A stretch of 64,000 nt of DNA, taken from the NCBI GenBank assembly GCA_029783825.1, contig JAREIK010002677.1, positions 511,883 through 575,882 of the forward strand. The letters are read 5' to 3'. The notes beneath the pieces were generated by a model, which worked only from the letters and a program-made list of their open reading frames with translations, did no database searches and was not told where the DNA came from. Shown one piece after another: positions 53,228-64,000 of the stretch (position 1 is its first letter; the number at the start of each line of letters is the position of its first letter). Source of the DNA: Sapria himalayana (lineage: Eukaryota > Streptophyta > Magnoliopsida > Malpighiales > Rafflesiaceae). The translations under genes were made by a program, and so were the position numbers.

Positions 53228-54330
53228 TACTACAAGAAAAATATCAATTTAGCTTGGGAATTTTAGCTAGGAAATTTTAGCTAGGTAATTTTAGCTAGGG
53301 AATTTTAGCTAGGGATTAATCCCTAGCTAAATTATAAGGGATTAGCTAGGGAATAGCAAGGGATTTATGATCTTTTTTTGGAAAAAAAAATAGCAACGGA
53401 TTAGCGACGGATTAACAAGAGAAAATTTTTCGAAAATTTTTCTCAAAAAAAGTGGGGGATTTAGCGATGGATTTAGCAACAGATTAACAATGAAAAATTT
53501 CATAAAATCTACTCAAAAAAAGCGGGGATTTAGCAACGGATTTAGTGACGGAAAATTTTCATAACTTCCGCTCAAAAAAATGGGGAATTTAGCGACGGAT
53601 TTTGCGACGGAATACCTCTCGTTAATAAAAGCATGAAAATAATACCGAAATTTGTGATAGATTTTTCTAGCTAATTTTTAACAACGGATTTATTGATGGA
53701 TTTTCCTCGCTAATATAATCCATGATTTGGCGATGGATTTAGTGATGAATTTTCCGTTGCTAATTAAATCTATGATTTTGCGATGGATTTTTCCTTGCTA
53801 ATAAAATTCATGATTTAGCGATGGATTTAGCGATGGATTTTCTCTTGCTAATAAAATCAATGATTTAGTGACGGATTTAGCTATGGATTTTCCTTTGCTA
53901 ATAAAATTCTTGATTTAGCGACGGATTTTCCTCTGCTAATAAAATCCATTATTTAGCGACAGATTTAGCGATGGATTTTTATTAGCTAATAAAATCTGTA
54001 TTTTCACTAGCTAATAAAATCTATATTTTCACTATGGATTTATCAAGCAAATATCTCTAGCTAATAAAATCCATAAATTAGTGACGAATTTAGCGACGGA
54101 ATTTCCCTAGAAAATAAAATCCTTAATTTTGCGATGGATTTAGCGACGGTATTTTCTTAGATAATTATTAGTGACAAATTTTTTTAGCTAATTATATCCC
54201 AACATAATCAGCCACTAAATTTTCGTAATTTCTACCCATAGAAAAGCGGAGAATTTAGCGACAGAATTTTCCTAGATAATTATTAGCGACAGATTTTCCC
54301 CGGCTAATTTAAAACCATCACTAAATAATT
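53228..54330 (+). mobile_element. CACTA end with large subterminal repeat array
   Basis: TACTACAAGAAAAATATC at 53228 is a CACTA terminus with the first C changed to T. It is in the same orientation as the terminus at 42358, so it belongs to a different copy. Next come four copies of TTTTAGCTAGG-type units (53252-53310). After these, about 30 copies of TAGCGACGGATTT-like units (variants GATGG, AACGG, GACAG) run to about 54300, interspersed with TTTTCCTTGCTAATAAAATC. No transposase follows, and no opposite terminus was found. Confidence 0.75.
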
Positions 54331-55299
54331 ATCTGAATTTATTTTGTTATTAGTTTATATACATTTAGAATCGATAATTCTTTTAATATTTTATTTCAAA
54401 ATATATGCATTTAGCTAGGAATTTTTTTTAACTATATGGGTTAGAGTTAATTTCATATATAGACCATGACATACCTTTCCAAAATAACATATATATATAT
54501 ATATATGTATATACATATATACATATACATATATACATATATATATATATATATTATTTTTCGATAATATTTATATATGTTGATTTATACATATAAGTTT
54601 TCAAAAATATTTATGGATATAATTATATAAATATAAGTGTGTGTGTGTGTATGTTTTAGAAAACTTTTGTACATTAACTTTTATATTTATATATATATAT
54701 ATTTATTTATTTATTTATATTTATATTTATTTATACATATAATATATCTGTATTCTTGAATTTTAAATTATTGTACATGCTTATATATTTAATCTAAATA
54801 TATAATTGAATTTGAAAATTACTGTACATGCTGGGTTATTTTCATGTTTGACATTTTAAATGCATTAATATGTAAATATATTTTTATTTGGTTTAATTTT
54901 TTTAAATATCTAAAGTCATGCATTTTTCTTTTGTAAATATTTTCAAGTTGGGTATAAAAAAGTAATGTCGTATTTTTTTTAATATTTTCAAATCTAGTTT
55001 TAAAATCACCCGAACCTCAGCATGACGTAGTCATGTTGGGTTCAATGCCCACCTAAACCTGAACGTGGCTTTTGGCTAAAGTAATGTTGGGGGCAAAGCT
55101 CACCTGAACGTCGTCATATATGGCTAAAGTAAAGCAGTGTGTAAACTAATTTGAACACCCTGACTCACACTGATTTACTCCGAAAACTAATTTGAACATA
55201 TTGACTCACTCTAGTTTTACTCCTGCTATTCGATAACAAAAGTGAATTTTTGCTACAAATTTGTGCTCCAAGTGTTATATGAAAGATACTCGATATGAT
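54331..55299. other. Low-complexity and unassigned DNA
   Basis: Contains a TA/TACA tract (54487-54556), a short GT tract (54639-54650) and TTTA repeats (54700-54735). From 55010 to 55210 a mixed-composition patch repeats ACTAATTTGAACA and GACTCAC words twice, and TGGCTAAAGTAA twice. No coding motif is seen. Confidence 0.55.
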
Positions 55300-56300
55300 A
55301 TAGTTGAAGGTCAGATAATCAACAAAATCTTCACCTTAGATGTTTAATTTTTTGTTTGTAGTTAAATGGATGCATAACTGGGGATTGAGTTCTGTTGTGA
55401 TTTTATTTACCTTTTTTTTTTCTTTTTATTTCATGTTATTTGATGGGATCACCTACCCCAATGATATGAATGACATATTTGATATTGAATGTTTAATTTA
55501 TTTTTCTACATTTTAATTGTCAACATGGTATTAGAGATAGATATATATGTGATTTAGGGATTACAAATTATAGAAGGGCACTTACACTTATCTCTAACAA
55601 AAAAAATGCACATAGTAAGGGCAACAAGTGCTCGCATTAGGGCAGCAATCACGCATAGTGTGTGACAAGAGGTGTGTACAATGTACGACAAGGGGCACAC
55701 AATGCTAGACAAGTGGTAGTGGAGGCATAATGCAAGGTGGAGGCATGCAAGGTGGAGGCATGCAATGTGCAATGGGTTTTTATCAAAAAACCCTAACGGT
55801 GCACAACAACATATGGTGGTGAGTGGTAATGGAAGATTGTAATTTTGAGGAGAAATCCTAATTAGTATTTTTGTAGTTCTATAAAAAAAGGAGAAGAATT
55901 AAGTATAGTTACTTTTGTATTTTTTTGAGATATCACAATTTTGTGATATTGTCTGGATTATCACAGTAGAGGTAGATAGAAGAAAGTCTTAGTTTAGTGA
56001 ATTCATTATTGGAGGATTAGTCACATTAAAAATAATTATTATATATTATTTTTAGAGAATAGATCGATATATTATGTTGTAGTGAGAAAGATAGACTTTT
56101 AGTCAGAGCTATCTAGGGGTCTTAACAGAGTCAATTCATCACAATACTTACTAAGAATGAGTATACAAAATTTTTCTCTAAGATAATAATATATTATTCT
56201 TTTCTAATAAGTGTCAATGATTATTTTATTTGTACTCTCATTTCATATTTATTGATTATCAACACAAGAGTGAATATTTATATCATTGGTAATTATATTT
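55300..56300 (+). mobile_element. LTR-retrotransposon leader-like remnant
   Basis: The segment around 55511-55585 is related to that at 24220-24295. It includes TGGTATTAGAGA (55526-55537), one mismatch over the first 11 bases from the initiator-Met tRNA primer-binding sequence TGGTATCAGAGC used by many copia elements. Downstream, 55915-56190 has LTR/leader-like words (GAGATATCACAATTTTGTGA, GGAGGATTAGTCACATT, AACAGAGTCAATTCATCACA). No gag or pol frame is recognised, so the assignment is tentative. Confidence 0.4.
55526..55537 (+). other. Primer-binding-site-like sequence
   Basis: TGGTATTAGAGA resembles the site complementary to the 3' end of initiator tRNA-Met. It lies right after CAACA, consistent with an LTR ending in CA. 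There is no element body to confirm it. Confidence 0.4.
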
Positions 56301-56814
56301 TATTTTTTATATTCTTTTCGTATTTTGAAAATATTATTATTACCAATTGAAAAATATTTTAAAGTTATTGATTATGCTATTATTCAGCTTTAATCTTTAT
56401 AATTTATCTGTATCATATTTATTTTTGATTGTCCAATTAGTTTATTTTATGTGAGTTATCTTTTTAGATAATTAAATTATAACATTATTATTATTGCTAT
56501 TATTATTTATTTGAATAATTGGAAGACTCCGAGGAAGATTCTATTTGAGATTTTGTAGGTTGAATTATATATTCTTTCATTAACAATAAGATCTCTCTTT
56601 ATATATATGAGTATTTTAAATTTATTACTTATGCATTCCCAGCTTGAGTATTTATCACTAGTTAATTTGAGAATTCTTTATTTTCTTAAGGATATTTTGA
56701 TTATACAATATGAGACATATCAGCTAATAAAGTTTACTAATATTTTGTACCCTATACCCTAGTTTGATTTGATTAGGTACTTATGAAATCTTATACAATA
56801 AAATTAGGGGTGTC
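56301..56814. other. AT-rich DNA, nothing recognised
   Basis: No open frame of note and no motif beyond AT-rich filler before the hAT terminus at 56815. Confidence 0.5.
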
Positions 56815-59735
56815 AAGTGTCCTGGGTGGCTTGAGCACGACCCATGACACGACACAACTTTGACATATCAGGTTTGACATGGCATGGTTCAAAATAATGT
56901 TTGGGCCTCACTCGTGCTAGCCTATGGCACTACTCCTATGGGAAGACACGAGCCTCATGTTGTATCAGGTATGGCCCATGAGGCAGGCACATTGACATGA
57001 AATGTGGCATGACCACATCTGAAAAAAGCATTCATTTTAAAATGGTTGCTATTTGCTGATTGGAAAACACTTGTTGTTGTGCTGTTGGCTAAAATAAAAA
57101 AAATTCTAATTATTTTATCTATTGGATTACATCTGAATCCAATGGTTTAATGGGCAAAATTCGATATATGGTTGTTAAATGGATAAAATATTATTTATAG
57201 ATATAATGTTATCTTATCTATAAATAATATTTTTATATATTTTATTTTTCATAATTTATTTGTAATTTTGTCTTCTCTCCGCTCTTCTTCTGGCTATTCT
57301 TTTAAAATATAAAAGCATCATAGTATCCTGTTTGTGCCCATAATTATTATATAATTATAATTTACCGGAATGTCAGAGTTATTTTTATGATGATCTGACT
57401 TTGAAGCATGAGAATATGATGTAGAGGTAAAAAATACATGCTACCCACATCAAATAAAGATACATATTACATTGCATATATTTTATTTAATAATTTTTTA
57501 TAAATAAATAAATTAACAAAAAAAGTAAAAGATTAGAAGAATACTATTCTTCTTCTCATGCTTTAGTCTCTTAAATTTAAAAATAGCAGATAATAAATAT
57601 TATAAAAATGAATTAGACTTATATATAAATAATAGTTGTAACTTGATAGAAATGTCTGAGGTTGAAACTAAGTTTTCTTTTATGACATTGAGTCATGTGA
57701 CTAAAAAACTTAAAAATAAGCAAACATCTGTAGTATACACACATTTTAACATAATCTAAAATAAAATTTTAGAGATATCGAAGAAGATTCGATATAATAT
57801 ATATATTATGAAAGATATACATATGTAGGAGGGGTTGTTGGTGGCATTGACCACTATAAAAGATATGCCAATTAATATACTAAAAAATATGGTGCATTAG
57901 ATCTTTGACAAACTTAATTGAGTGTTGAAAATTTGAAGTTGTATCAACTTAAGGTTTATTGACTTCATTTATGACAATGAGTTTGGAAGGAAAGACTTGA
58001 TAAAATTCATATTATGCAAACTTAATTTTAATTTATTTATCATAGAATTTCTAGGTAAATTAGTTGGAATAACATAATAATTAGTAATTAATGAACTTAA
58101 AAAGCAATGGAGTGATTTTTGTGACTTTCAACATTTAGATTAGTTGTGATGATGTATTCACATAAGTTATCACCCACTATATTGATTTTAAGTAGAAAAT
58201 TAAATAAAATAAATTATAATTTCATGAGATTGTTTATCCTCATTATGACTCTCTATATATGAGTATTTTTCAAAAATCTTTAAAGAATATGATATTCAAA
58301 ATAAAATTTTTAGTATTATATTTGGTAATGTTTCAAATATAAGTGTTATGATTAATATGTTTGTGAGAATTATTAGAGATATATCATTAGATGCTATTTT
58401 TTATGTTAGGTATATGTATCATATAATTAATCTAATAGTGCAAGTATGAATAAAAATTGTTTTATTCATATTTGAAAATATAAAAAATTCACTAAAAGAT
58501 AAATATATTAAGATACCTAGCAGGCAATAAGATTTTTACATTTTATGTTTGTAAGTAGGCTTAAAAAAGAAAAAATTTCAAATGAATGTTAGACTTCATT
58601 AATATTATACATAGTTCATGTTGAATTCAAGTATTGGCTATCAACACTTGATCTTCAACTACGTCAATAGTAAAATTATTATTAATAATTTAGATTATAA
58701 GATAAACTTTAGTTTTTGAAATTCTTTAAGATTTTTATGATATGATAAATATGTCTTAACTTATGCACACTCTTACTATATGTATTGTATTTAAGTATAT
58801 ATGTAATATTAGTTATACATTTAACAAATATAGAAGATATACATTATGAATATTTACATTTTATTATTTGATTGAATATATGGATAATAAGGTTAAGATG
58901 GAAGAGCTATAAAACATATTAAAATATTTATTCACATCCATGAATAAAATAAAATAAACATATTGTAGGATTCATGAACAATAAGATAATATGTTTAAAT
59001 ATTATTACACTAAGTATTATAGTTTTAGTCAGTCTCTTAGTTAGTTTTCGAGTATAGATATGAACAAATTATTTGAATACGATAATTTTTTTATTTTGTT
59101 AGCTAGAGGTAAATGATGTGATGGTTCGCCGAATAAGAGAGAGCTATCTCGGTACTTAGATATTACTTATTGCTCTATTTTATCATATGATTATATTAAG
59201 AATTTAGATATATTAAATTAGTGAAAATAGTATAAATCCATCAATCTCATATTATCTAAGATTATATGTGATCTACTAACTCATCTGATATCTAACATAA
59301 TATCGGATCCTATTAATTCTGAGATTATGAATATTATTTTAGATAAGCGACTGATATTGTGACCATACATGATAAAAGTATTCTCATGCTTAAAATATTG
59401 AGAAGATCTAAAAATAAGTTTTTAGGATTAAGTGAAATAATTGCTAGTGAATGATAACTCACACGACATCGATGATATCGAGGTTTGACTATAAGTTTGA
59501 GATGTGACGATCTGAACCATACAAATTTATTGTGGATATTAGAAGACTGACATGTTATTATTGCTAATTACTATTGATTATCATGATTTTTACTTAGTTT
59601 TCTAATTTATTATTATTTGTGATATCATGATGAAATCAAAATCATGAAATAGATCTATTTTTTATTGAGTTATGATTTTTTATTTATTTTTATTTTAAAA
59701 ATTAAAATTCTATTTTAAAAACTAACATTATATGA
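56815..59735 (+). mobile_element. Old hAT element, related to the 30.9-kb copy
   Basis: The left end TAGGGGTGTCAAGTGTCCTG matches the hAT terminus type. It is followed by a GC-enriched subterminal zone with GGCATGG and GACACGA words to about 57010. A TATCTATTGGATTAC, then AATCCAATGG stretch near 57115-57145 corresponds to the GTTGGATTCTGCC region inside the right end of the 30902-34475 element. The transposase remnant follows on the plus strand. No inverted right terminus was found; the 3' side instead runs into amplified blocks up to 61830. The right boundary is approximate. Confidence 0.7.
57652..59490 (+). pseudogene. hAT transposase, heavily decayed
   Basis: Conceptual translation in shifting frames parallels the transposase at 31555-33675 along its length. 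An ATG at 57652 starts MSEVETKFSFM, then KNKQTSVVYTHFNII. Next, near 57835, GGIDHYKRYA, TKKYGALDL and TLSVENLKLYQL-like pieces. At about 58265-58470, KEYDIQNKIFSIIFGNVSN and INMFVRIIRDISLDAIF. Then IINLIVQ, FENIKNSLKD and KKKKFQMNVRLH. Finally, near 59115-59420, KRELSRYLDITYCSILSYDY, IKNLDILN and IKVFSCLK, with SHDIDDIE at the end. The second catalytic Asp is now Gly (FGNVSN against FDNASN), the catalytic Glu motif is lost, and there are many stops. Confidence 0.8.
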
Positions 59736-61830
59736 CAAAGTTAATGCCTATGACTTCCCACCTGATGCCTAGTGGCTGCTAGGCATTGGCTGATGGGTTG
59801 GCCTGGCCAGTATAGTTTAGTGGTGGCAGTGGCCACAGGCCTTTGGGCACTGGCTAGTTGCCAATAAGCTAGTGTTAGCATCCAGTAGCCAGGAGCTAGC
59901 CAACTAGTTAGAGTGAGGGGGCACAGGTAGTGGCCAACCCAACACACCAGGCTAAAAAAATGGGCCTTTGGGGCATGTTAGCACCCAGTAGCCAGGTGCT
60001 CCTTAGTCATGCCTTAAGAGCAGGTGTGCCTTAGGCACTCAATAAGTGCAGGCACCACAATGCCCTTGCCATAGTGCCTCGCTCGGGGGGAGGCATGCCC
60101 ATTTGTGAAAGGCAAAAAGGCATGAATTACTGCAAGTGCTCCTGATGGGAGCCAATCACTTTAAATGCCGTCCCCCTCCCACCACAAAAATCAAACCCGA
60201 AGAGATGCATTATCTCTCTCCTTTCTTCATAAAATTACTAAAAATCATACAAATTCATCTATCTCATATTATCTAAGATTATATGTGATTTACTAATCCT
60301 TTTGTGTATCTTTCATATTATTGTGTTTATTTTTTTTGTGATTATTTATATTATTTCAGATAAAAGATTGATATTGTGACCATATATCATAAAAATATTC
60401 TCATGCTTAAAAGAGTGTGAGGATTCATTAATTAGTCTTTAGGATCAAGTGATAAAATTACTAGTGGATGATGACTCACATGACATCGAGGGTATCGAGG
60501 TTTTGACAAAAACTTGTGATGTGACAATCCGAACCATACAAACTAATCTTGGATATTAAAGACTCGCATGTTATTATTGTTGACTACTATTGATTATTGT
60601 GTTTTTTACTTAATTTTCTAATTTATTATTATCTATGATATTGTGATAAGATCAAAATCAAAATCACGAAATAGATATATATTTTTTGAGTTGACTCTTA
60701 TTCATTTTCATTAACAATATAATATAGTTTATTTTTAATATTTAAATTGTTAAAAATTAAAATTATATTTTTTAAAAAAACTCTATATGACAAAGTTAGT
60801 GTCTATGGCCCCTAGCCTGATGCCTAGTGTCCACTAGACACTAGTTGATGGGTTGGCCTAGCCAGTATAATTCAGTGGCTATGTACATAGGTCATTGGGC
60901 ATTGGCAAGCTGCCAGTCAGCCAGTGTTAGTACCAGGAACCAGCCAACCAACCAAGGTGAGGTGGCATAGGTTGTGGCCAACCTGACCTTGTCCTACCCA
61001 ACACGTTTGCATGGGAAAAGTGGGTCTTGGTGCCATGTGTGCCTTGGGCACGCCTTAAGACACTAGCTAGTACAATCAAATGGTTGTGGCCATAGGCCAC
61101 TGGGAATTGGTTGGCTGCTAGTCAGCCAGTGTTAGCACCCAACCGCCAAGGACCGGCCAACCAACCAACCACGGCGAGGGGGCATAGGTAGTGGCCAACT
61201 CGATCCTGTCCTACCCAACATGCATGGCTAAGAAAAGTGGGCTTTTGGGCCATGTTAGCACCCAATGCCCATGTGTGCCTCAGACATGCCTTAAGACTCA
61301 CGTGTTACCATTGTTGACTATTGTTGATTGTCGTGCTTTTTACTTAGTTTTTTAATTTATTATTATTTGTGATATTATGATGAAATCAAAATCACGAAAT
61401 AGATGTGTTTTTATTGATTTGATTTTTATTCATTTTCATTTACGATGCAATTCAATTTATATTTAATAATTAACTTTTTAAAAATTAAATTTAAATTTTA
61501 AAAACAAACTATGTATGACAAAGTTAGTGCCCATGGCCCCTTGCTTGATGCCTAATGGTCACTAGGAATTGGTTGATGGGTGTCCTAGCTAGACAATCCT
61601 GTGGCTATGGCCATAGGCCACTAGGCACTAGCTATTTGCTAGTCAGCCAGTGTTAGCACCCAATAGTCAGGAATTAGCTAACCAACTAGGGTGAGGGGGC
61701 ATAGGTAGTGGCCAACTCGACCATGTCCTACCCACACGTCTGGTTGAGAAAAGTGGGCCTTTGGGCTATGTTAGCACCCAAAGGCCATGCATGCCACAGG
61801 CATGCCATATGCACTGGCCCCATAATGCAT
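59245..61830. repeat. Amplified hAT 3' segment with GC-rich blocks
   Basis: An AT-rich part that includes the transposase C-terminus and a GC-rich part of about 300-400 bp recur together. CTCATATTATCTAAGATTATATGTGAT appears near 59247 and 60263. TTTACTTAGTTTTCTAATTTATTATTAT appears near 59589, 60606 and (variant) 61336. ATGACAAAGTTAGTGCC appears near 59733, 60787 and 61516. The GC-rich core AGCCAGTGTTAGCACCCA, or a variant, appears near 59868, 60918, 61122 and 61644. The repeat distances are about 1.02-1.06 kb, then 0.72 kb, with one extra GC-rich half unit (61060-61290). TTGGGCATTGGCTAG-type words inside the GC-rich core form short inverted repeats. No coding content beyond the hAT tail. Confidence 0.8.
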
Positions 61831-61859
61831 CACTCTCAATAATACTTACAAGTAAGAGG

Positions 61860-63980
61860 TTAAGGAAAGGGCTGATATTTTATTTTTTAGATGATTATAT
61901 GATGTTGCAATTCATTTAATACAGTGAAATATATTAGTTCTTAACCAAAGCTTGAGATAATTGGGTAATATGATTTGAAATATAAAAGATCTAACTTTCA
62001 TGATGTGAGTGTTACTGGTTTAAATAAAGAATTAATTTTTACAAAGAATTTGACATTTTATTTTGTAGATAATTATATAATACTGTAATTCATTTAATAT
62101 AGTCATCTATATTAGTTCTTAACCAATGCTTGAAAGGCAAATGGGCAATATTATTTGAGATATAAAAGATTTAATTTTTATGATGTGAGAGTTACTAGTC
62201 TAAAAAAAGAATTAATTCTAATAATGAATTTGATGAAGAATCATTTTACATAATGGAAGTAAAATGAATATTTAATTATATCGAATGAATGAACTGATAG
62301 GAAAGAACGAATATTGGTGAATTTCATGGTGAATTTATAAAGAAAAATCATGTATTCATGTTTATAAAACCTATTGATATTTTTTTTATGAACAAGACGA
62401 GCGAAAAATTATTTGAATTATTTGATAGTTGGGTGAAAGAAGTTAACAAAGATAATATTATTCAAGTTATAATAGATAATACTTCAAATTATGTGATAGT
62501 AAATATTTAAAATTTAATTTGAATTTTTTATTATTTTATTTAGGTTATTACACATTATATATTATTTCTATATTAATGTTTAACTTTAACTTATATAGGT
62601 AGATTATTGAAATAAAAAATACAATATTTGTAATGGATACTATGTATTGCATATTGTCTTGACTTATTGTTGAAAGATATTGAAAAACTCTCATATATCA
62701 AGAAGAGAATAAAGTGAGTTATATTTATTTGTGGTTGTATTTATAATAAAGTGAGATTGCTTAATATGCTTAGATGATTTATTGAGCAAAATTAGTTGTT
62801 GAGGCTTACAAAGATGTGGTTTGTAATGGTCTTCATCATCTTATCTCGTATTAATAAATAAAAAAAATAACTTGAAGAAATTATAAATTGGCAAAAGAGG
62901 AAAAGAGAAAAAATATAATTTTTATGCCTCGTTTTTAGAATACTATAATATTTTGTTTGAAGGTGTCAGACCCTCTTGTACATATTCTTTGCTTGGTGGT
63001 TGGTGAAAAGAGGCATACAATGAGTTACATTTATGTTTTCATGCAAAAGACAGAAAATAATTATCAAAAGCTTTAATGAGAGTGAAAAGAAGTATAAGGA
63101 AATCATGAAAATCATTAATAGGCGGTGAGAGATTAAGCTTCATTAGCCTTATATTCAGCTAGAAATTTTTGTACACAGAGTTTTATTATGATACAAAAGG
63201 ATTAGTAGTAAATCTACATTCAAAAATCTTTGAAGATATATGTAAATGTATGTTGAGATTGATGAAATAGAGAGGTGAATAAGATACAATTATATCATAA
63301 TTGGACTTGTACATGCAATCTCAATACCTTTTTGATTATGATTATTCCATACGAACAAAAAATCTTAACTATTAAGTTAGTTTTTTAATTTAGTTATTTA
63401 CTGTAATAAAATTAATATATTTTTTTTATTAAAATATATGGAATATCTAGCTGATAATTTATTTATATTAATTATAATTGAATAATGAGGTATATTTGGA
63501 TCTAATATTAATAGTTTTTAAAAATTTGTATTGTGGCATTTCAACCTAATATATAGTGTATCTAGTTGTGAAATAAATTTAAATATCTTCGAGAATGTAA
63601 ATTATTAAAATAATTACGAAAAATTAATATCTTTATTATATTATTTAATATAATATATAATCTAATAATCATGATTTTTTTTTAGATTTATAACAAGAGG
63701 AGAAATAAGTTGGAATATTAATACTCGAATGATTTGATGTACATTAAGTACAATTGAGCCTTGATAAAAAGATTCAATGAGCATCATATTATTGATTTTA
63801 TTATTTTGGAAGATATAAATTATAACAATAAATAATTAAAGAAAAAAAAAGAAGATGAAGATGTTACAGAAGATAATTTAGCATTTGAGAGCAATGATTT
63901 AACTTGTGGTGTTGTTGTAAAAGCTAGAGGAGCTAAAGTTTATATAAAAATTAAAGCAACTTCAAGCAAAATATAAATAT
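61860..63980 (+). pseudogene. DUF659-type hAT transposase, decayed
   Basis: Plus-strand translation in changing frames follows a plant DUF659/hAT-dimer transposase. 61938-62035 gives KYISS, YDLKYKRSNFHDVSVTGLNK and ELIFTKNL. 62405-62505 gives KLFELFDSWVKEVNKDNIIQ and VIIDNTSNYVIV, with the catalytic Asp of the DNTSNY motif present. After an intron-like gap, about 62640-62800 gives LCIAYCLDLLLKDIEKLSYI and NKVRLLNML. About 62930-63130 gives FCLKVSDPLVHILCLVVGEK, MSYIYVFMQK and KKYKEIMKIINRR. About 63690-63780 gives NKRRNKLEY, SNDLMYIKYN and ALIKRF from the dimerisation region. The acidic C-terminus with DEDVTEDNLAFESNDLTC lies near 63855-63910. Stops and frame changes occur throughout. It is unrelated in detail to the other two hAT genes. 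Confidence 0.82.
61866..62222 (+). repeat. ~177-bp tandem duplication inside the DUF659 gene
   Basis: Two adjacent copies start near 61872 and 62049 (GATATTTTATTTTTTAGATG against GACATTTTATTTTGTAGATA). Both continue through TATTAGTTCTTAACCAA, then GAGATATAAAAGAT, TATGATGTGAG, GTTACT and AAAGAATTAATT. The duplicated segment covers the N-terminal part of the transposase remnant, so that exon is present twice. Confidence 0.85.
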
Positions 63981-64000
63981 CAAAGTTAATATCATCAAGT

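Noticed and set aside
55554..55772. 72-codon minus-strand frame with Cys/His/Leu
   Set aside because: It comes from short GTGGAGGCATGCAAG-type repeats in retrotransposon-like leader DNA.
59741..59947. 68-codon minus-strand frame
   Set aside because: It lies in the GC-rich amplified block; the related blocks at 60.8 and 61.5 kb do not keep it open.

Overview
The window is nuclear DNA from a flowering plant. It is very AT-rich, carries plant-type hAT, CACTA and Ty1/copia transposon remnants, and holds a spliced fragment of a plant ARM-repeat gene. Nothing in it points to a species, and I see no gene that is clearly intact and functional. It reads as heterochromatin-like, repeat-dominated DNA, for example pericentromeric or otherwise non-recombining; that is an inference. 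Nearly all long open frames are by-products of low-complexity DNA.

Layout. (1) About 690-18215 is an ancient tandem satellite of roughly 590-600 bp monomers, organised in a higher-order repeat of about 8.5 kb. Each monomer carries a dyad-symmetric 28-bp site and an 8-nt-phased CTAAA block. (2) 18285-19228, at the satellite edge, is a four-exon fragment of an ARIA-like ARM-repeat gene, now a pseudogene. (3) 19229-25257 is intergenic DNA with a small GC-rich hAT-like element, a 183-bp tandem duplication, a retrotransposon leader remnant, an unrecognised exon-like fragment and a CACTA end. (4) 25258-40705 is a huge degenerate TCTA tetranucleotide field of about 11.3 kb. It is split by a complete 3.57-kb hAT element (30902-34475, with an 8-bp target duplication) and by a 0.5-kb island of ordinary sequence (38346-38875). 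The repeat changes strand near 40.33 kb. (5) 40704-42357 is the 3' end of a Ty1/copia element on the minus strand, cut at 42358 by a CACTA (En/Spm) element.

(6) The CACTA element carries decayed TNP2-like and Ptta/En/Spm-like genes on the minus strand (50.4 to 44.9 kb), with GA-rich, TATA-rich and 565-bp tandem repeats around them. (7) 53228-54330 is a separate CACTA end made of about 30 TAGCGACGGATTT-like units. (8) 54331-56814 is low-complexity DNA and retrotransposon-leader-like sequence. (9) 56815-59735 is a second, much older hAT copy related to the one at 30.9 kb; its 3' part is amplified with GC-rich blocks up to 61.83 kb. (10) About 61860 to the window end is a third hAT gene, of the DUF659 type, also decayed.

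The coding remnants are independent selfish elements nested in or beside tandem repeats. The relative order that can be read is: TCTA field before the 30.9-kb hAT insertion, and copia before the CACTA insertion. The least ordinary signals are the higher-order satellite with its covarying palindrome and octamer block, and the multi-kilobase TCTA field with its strand switch.
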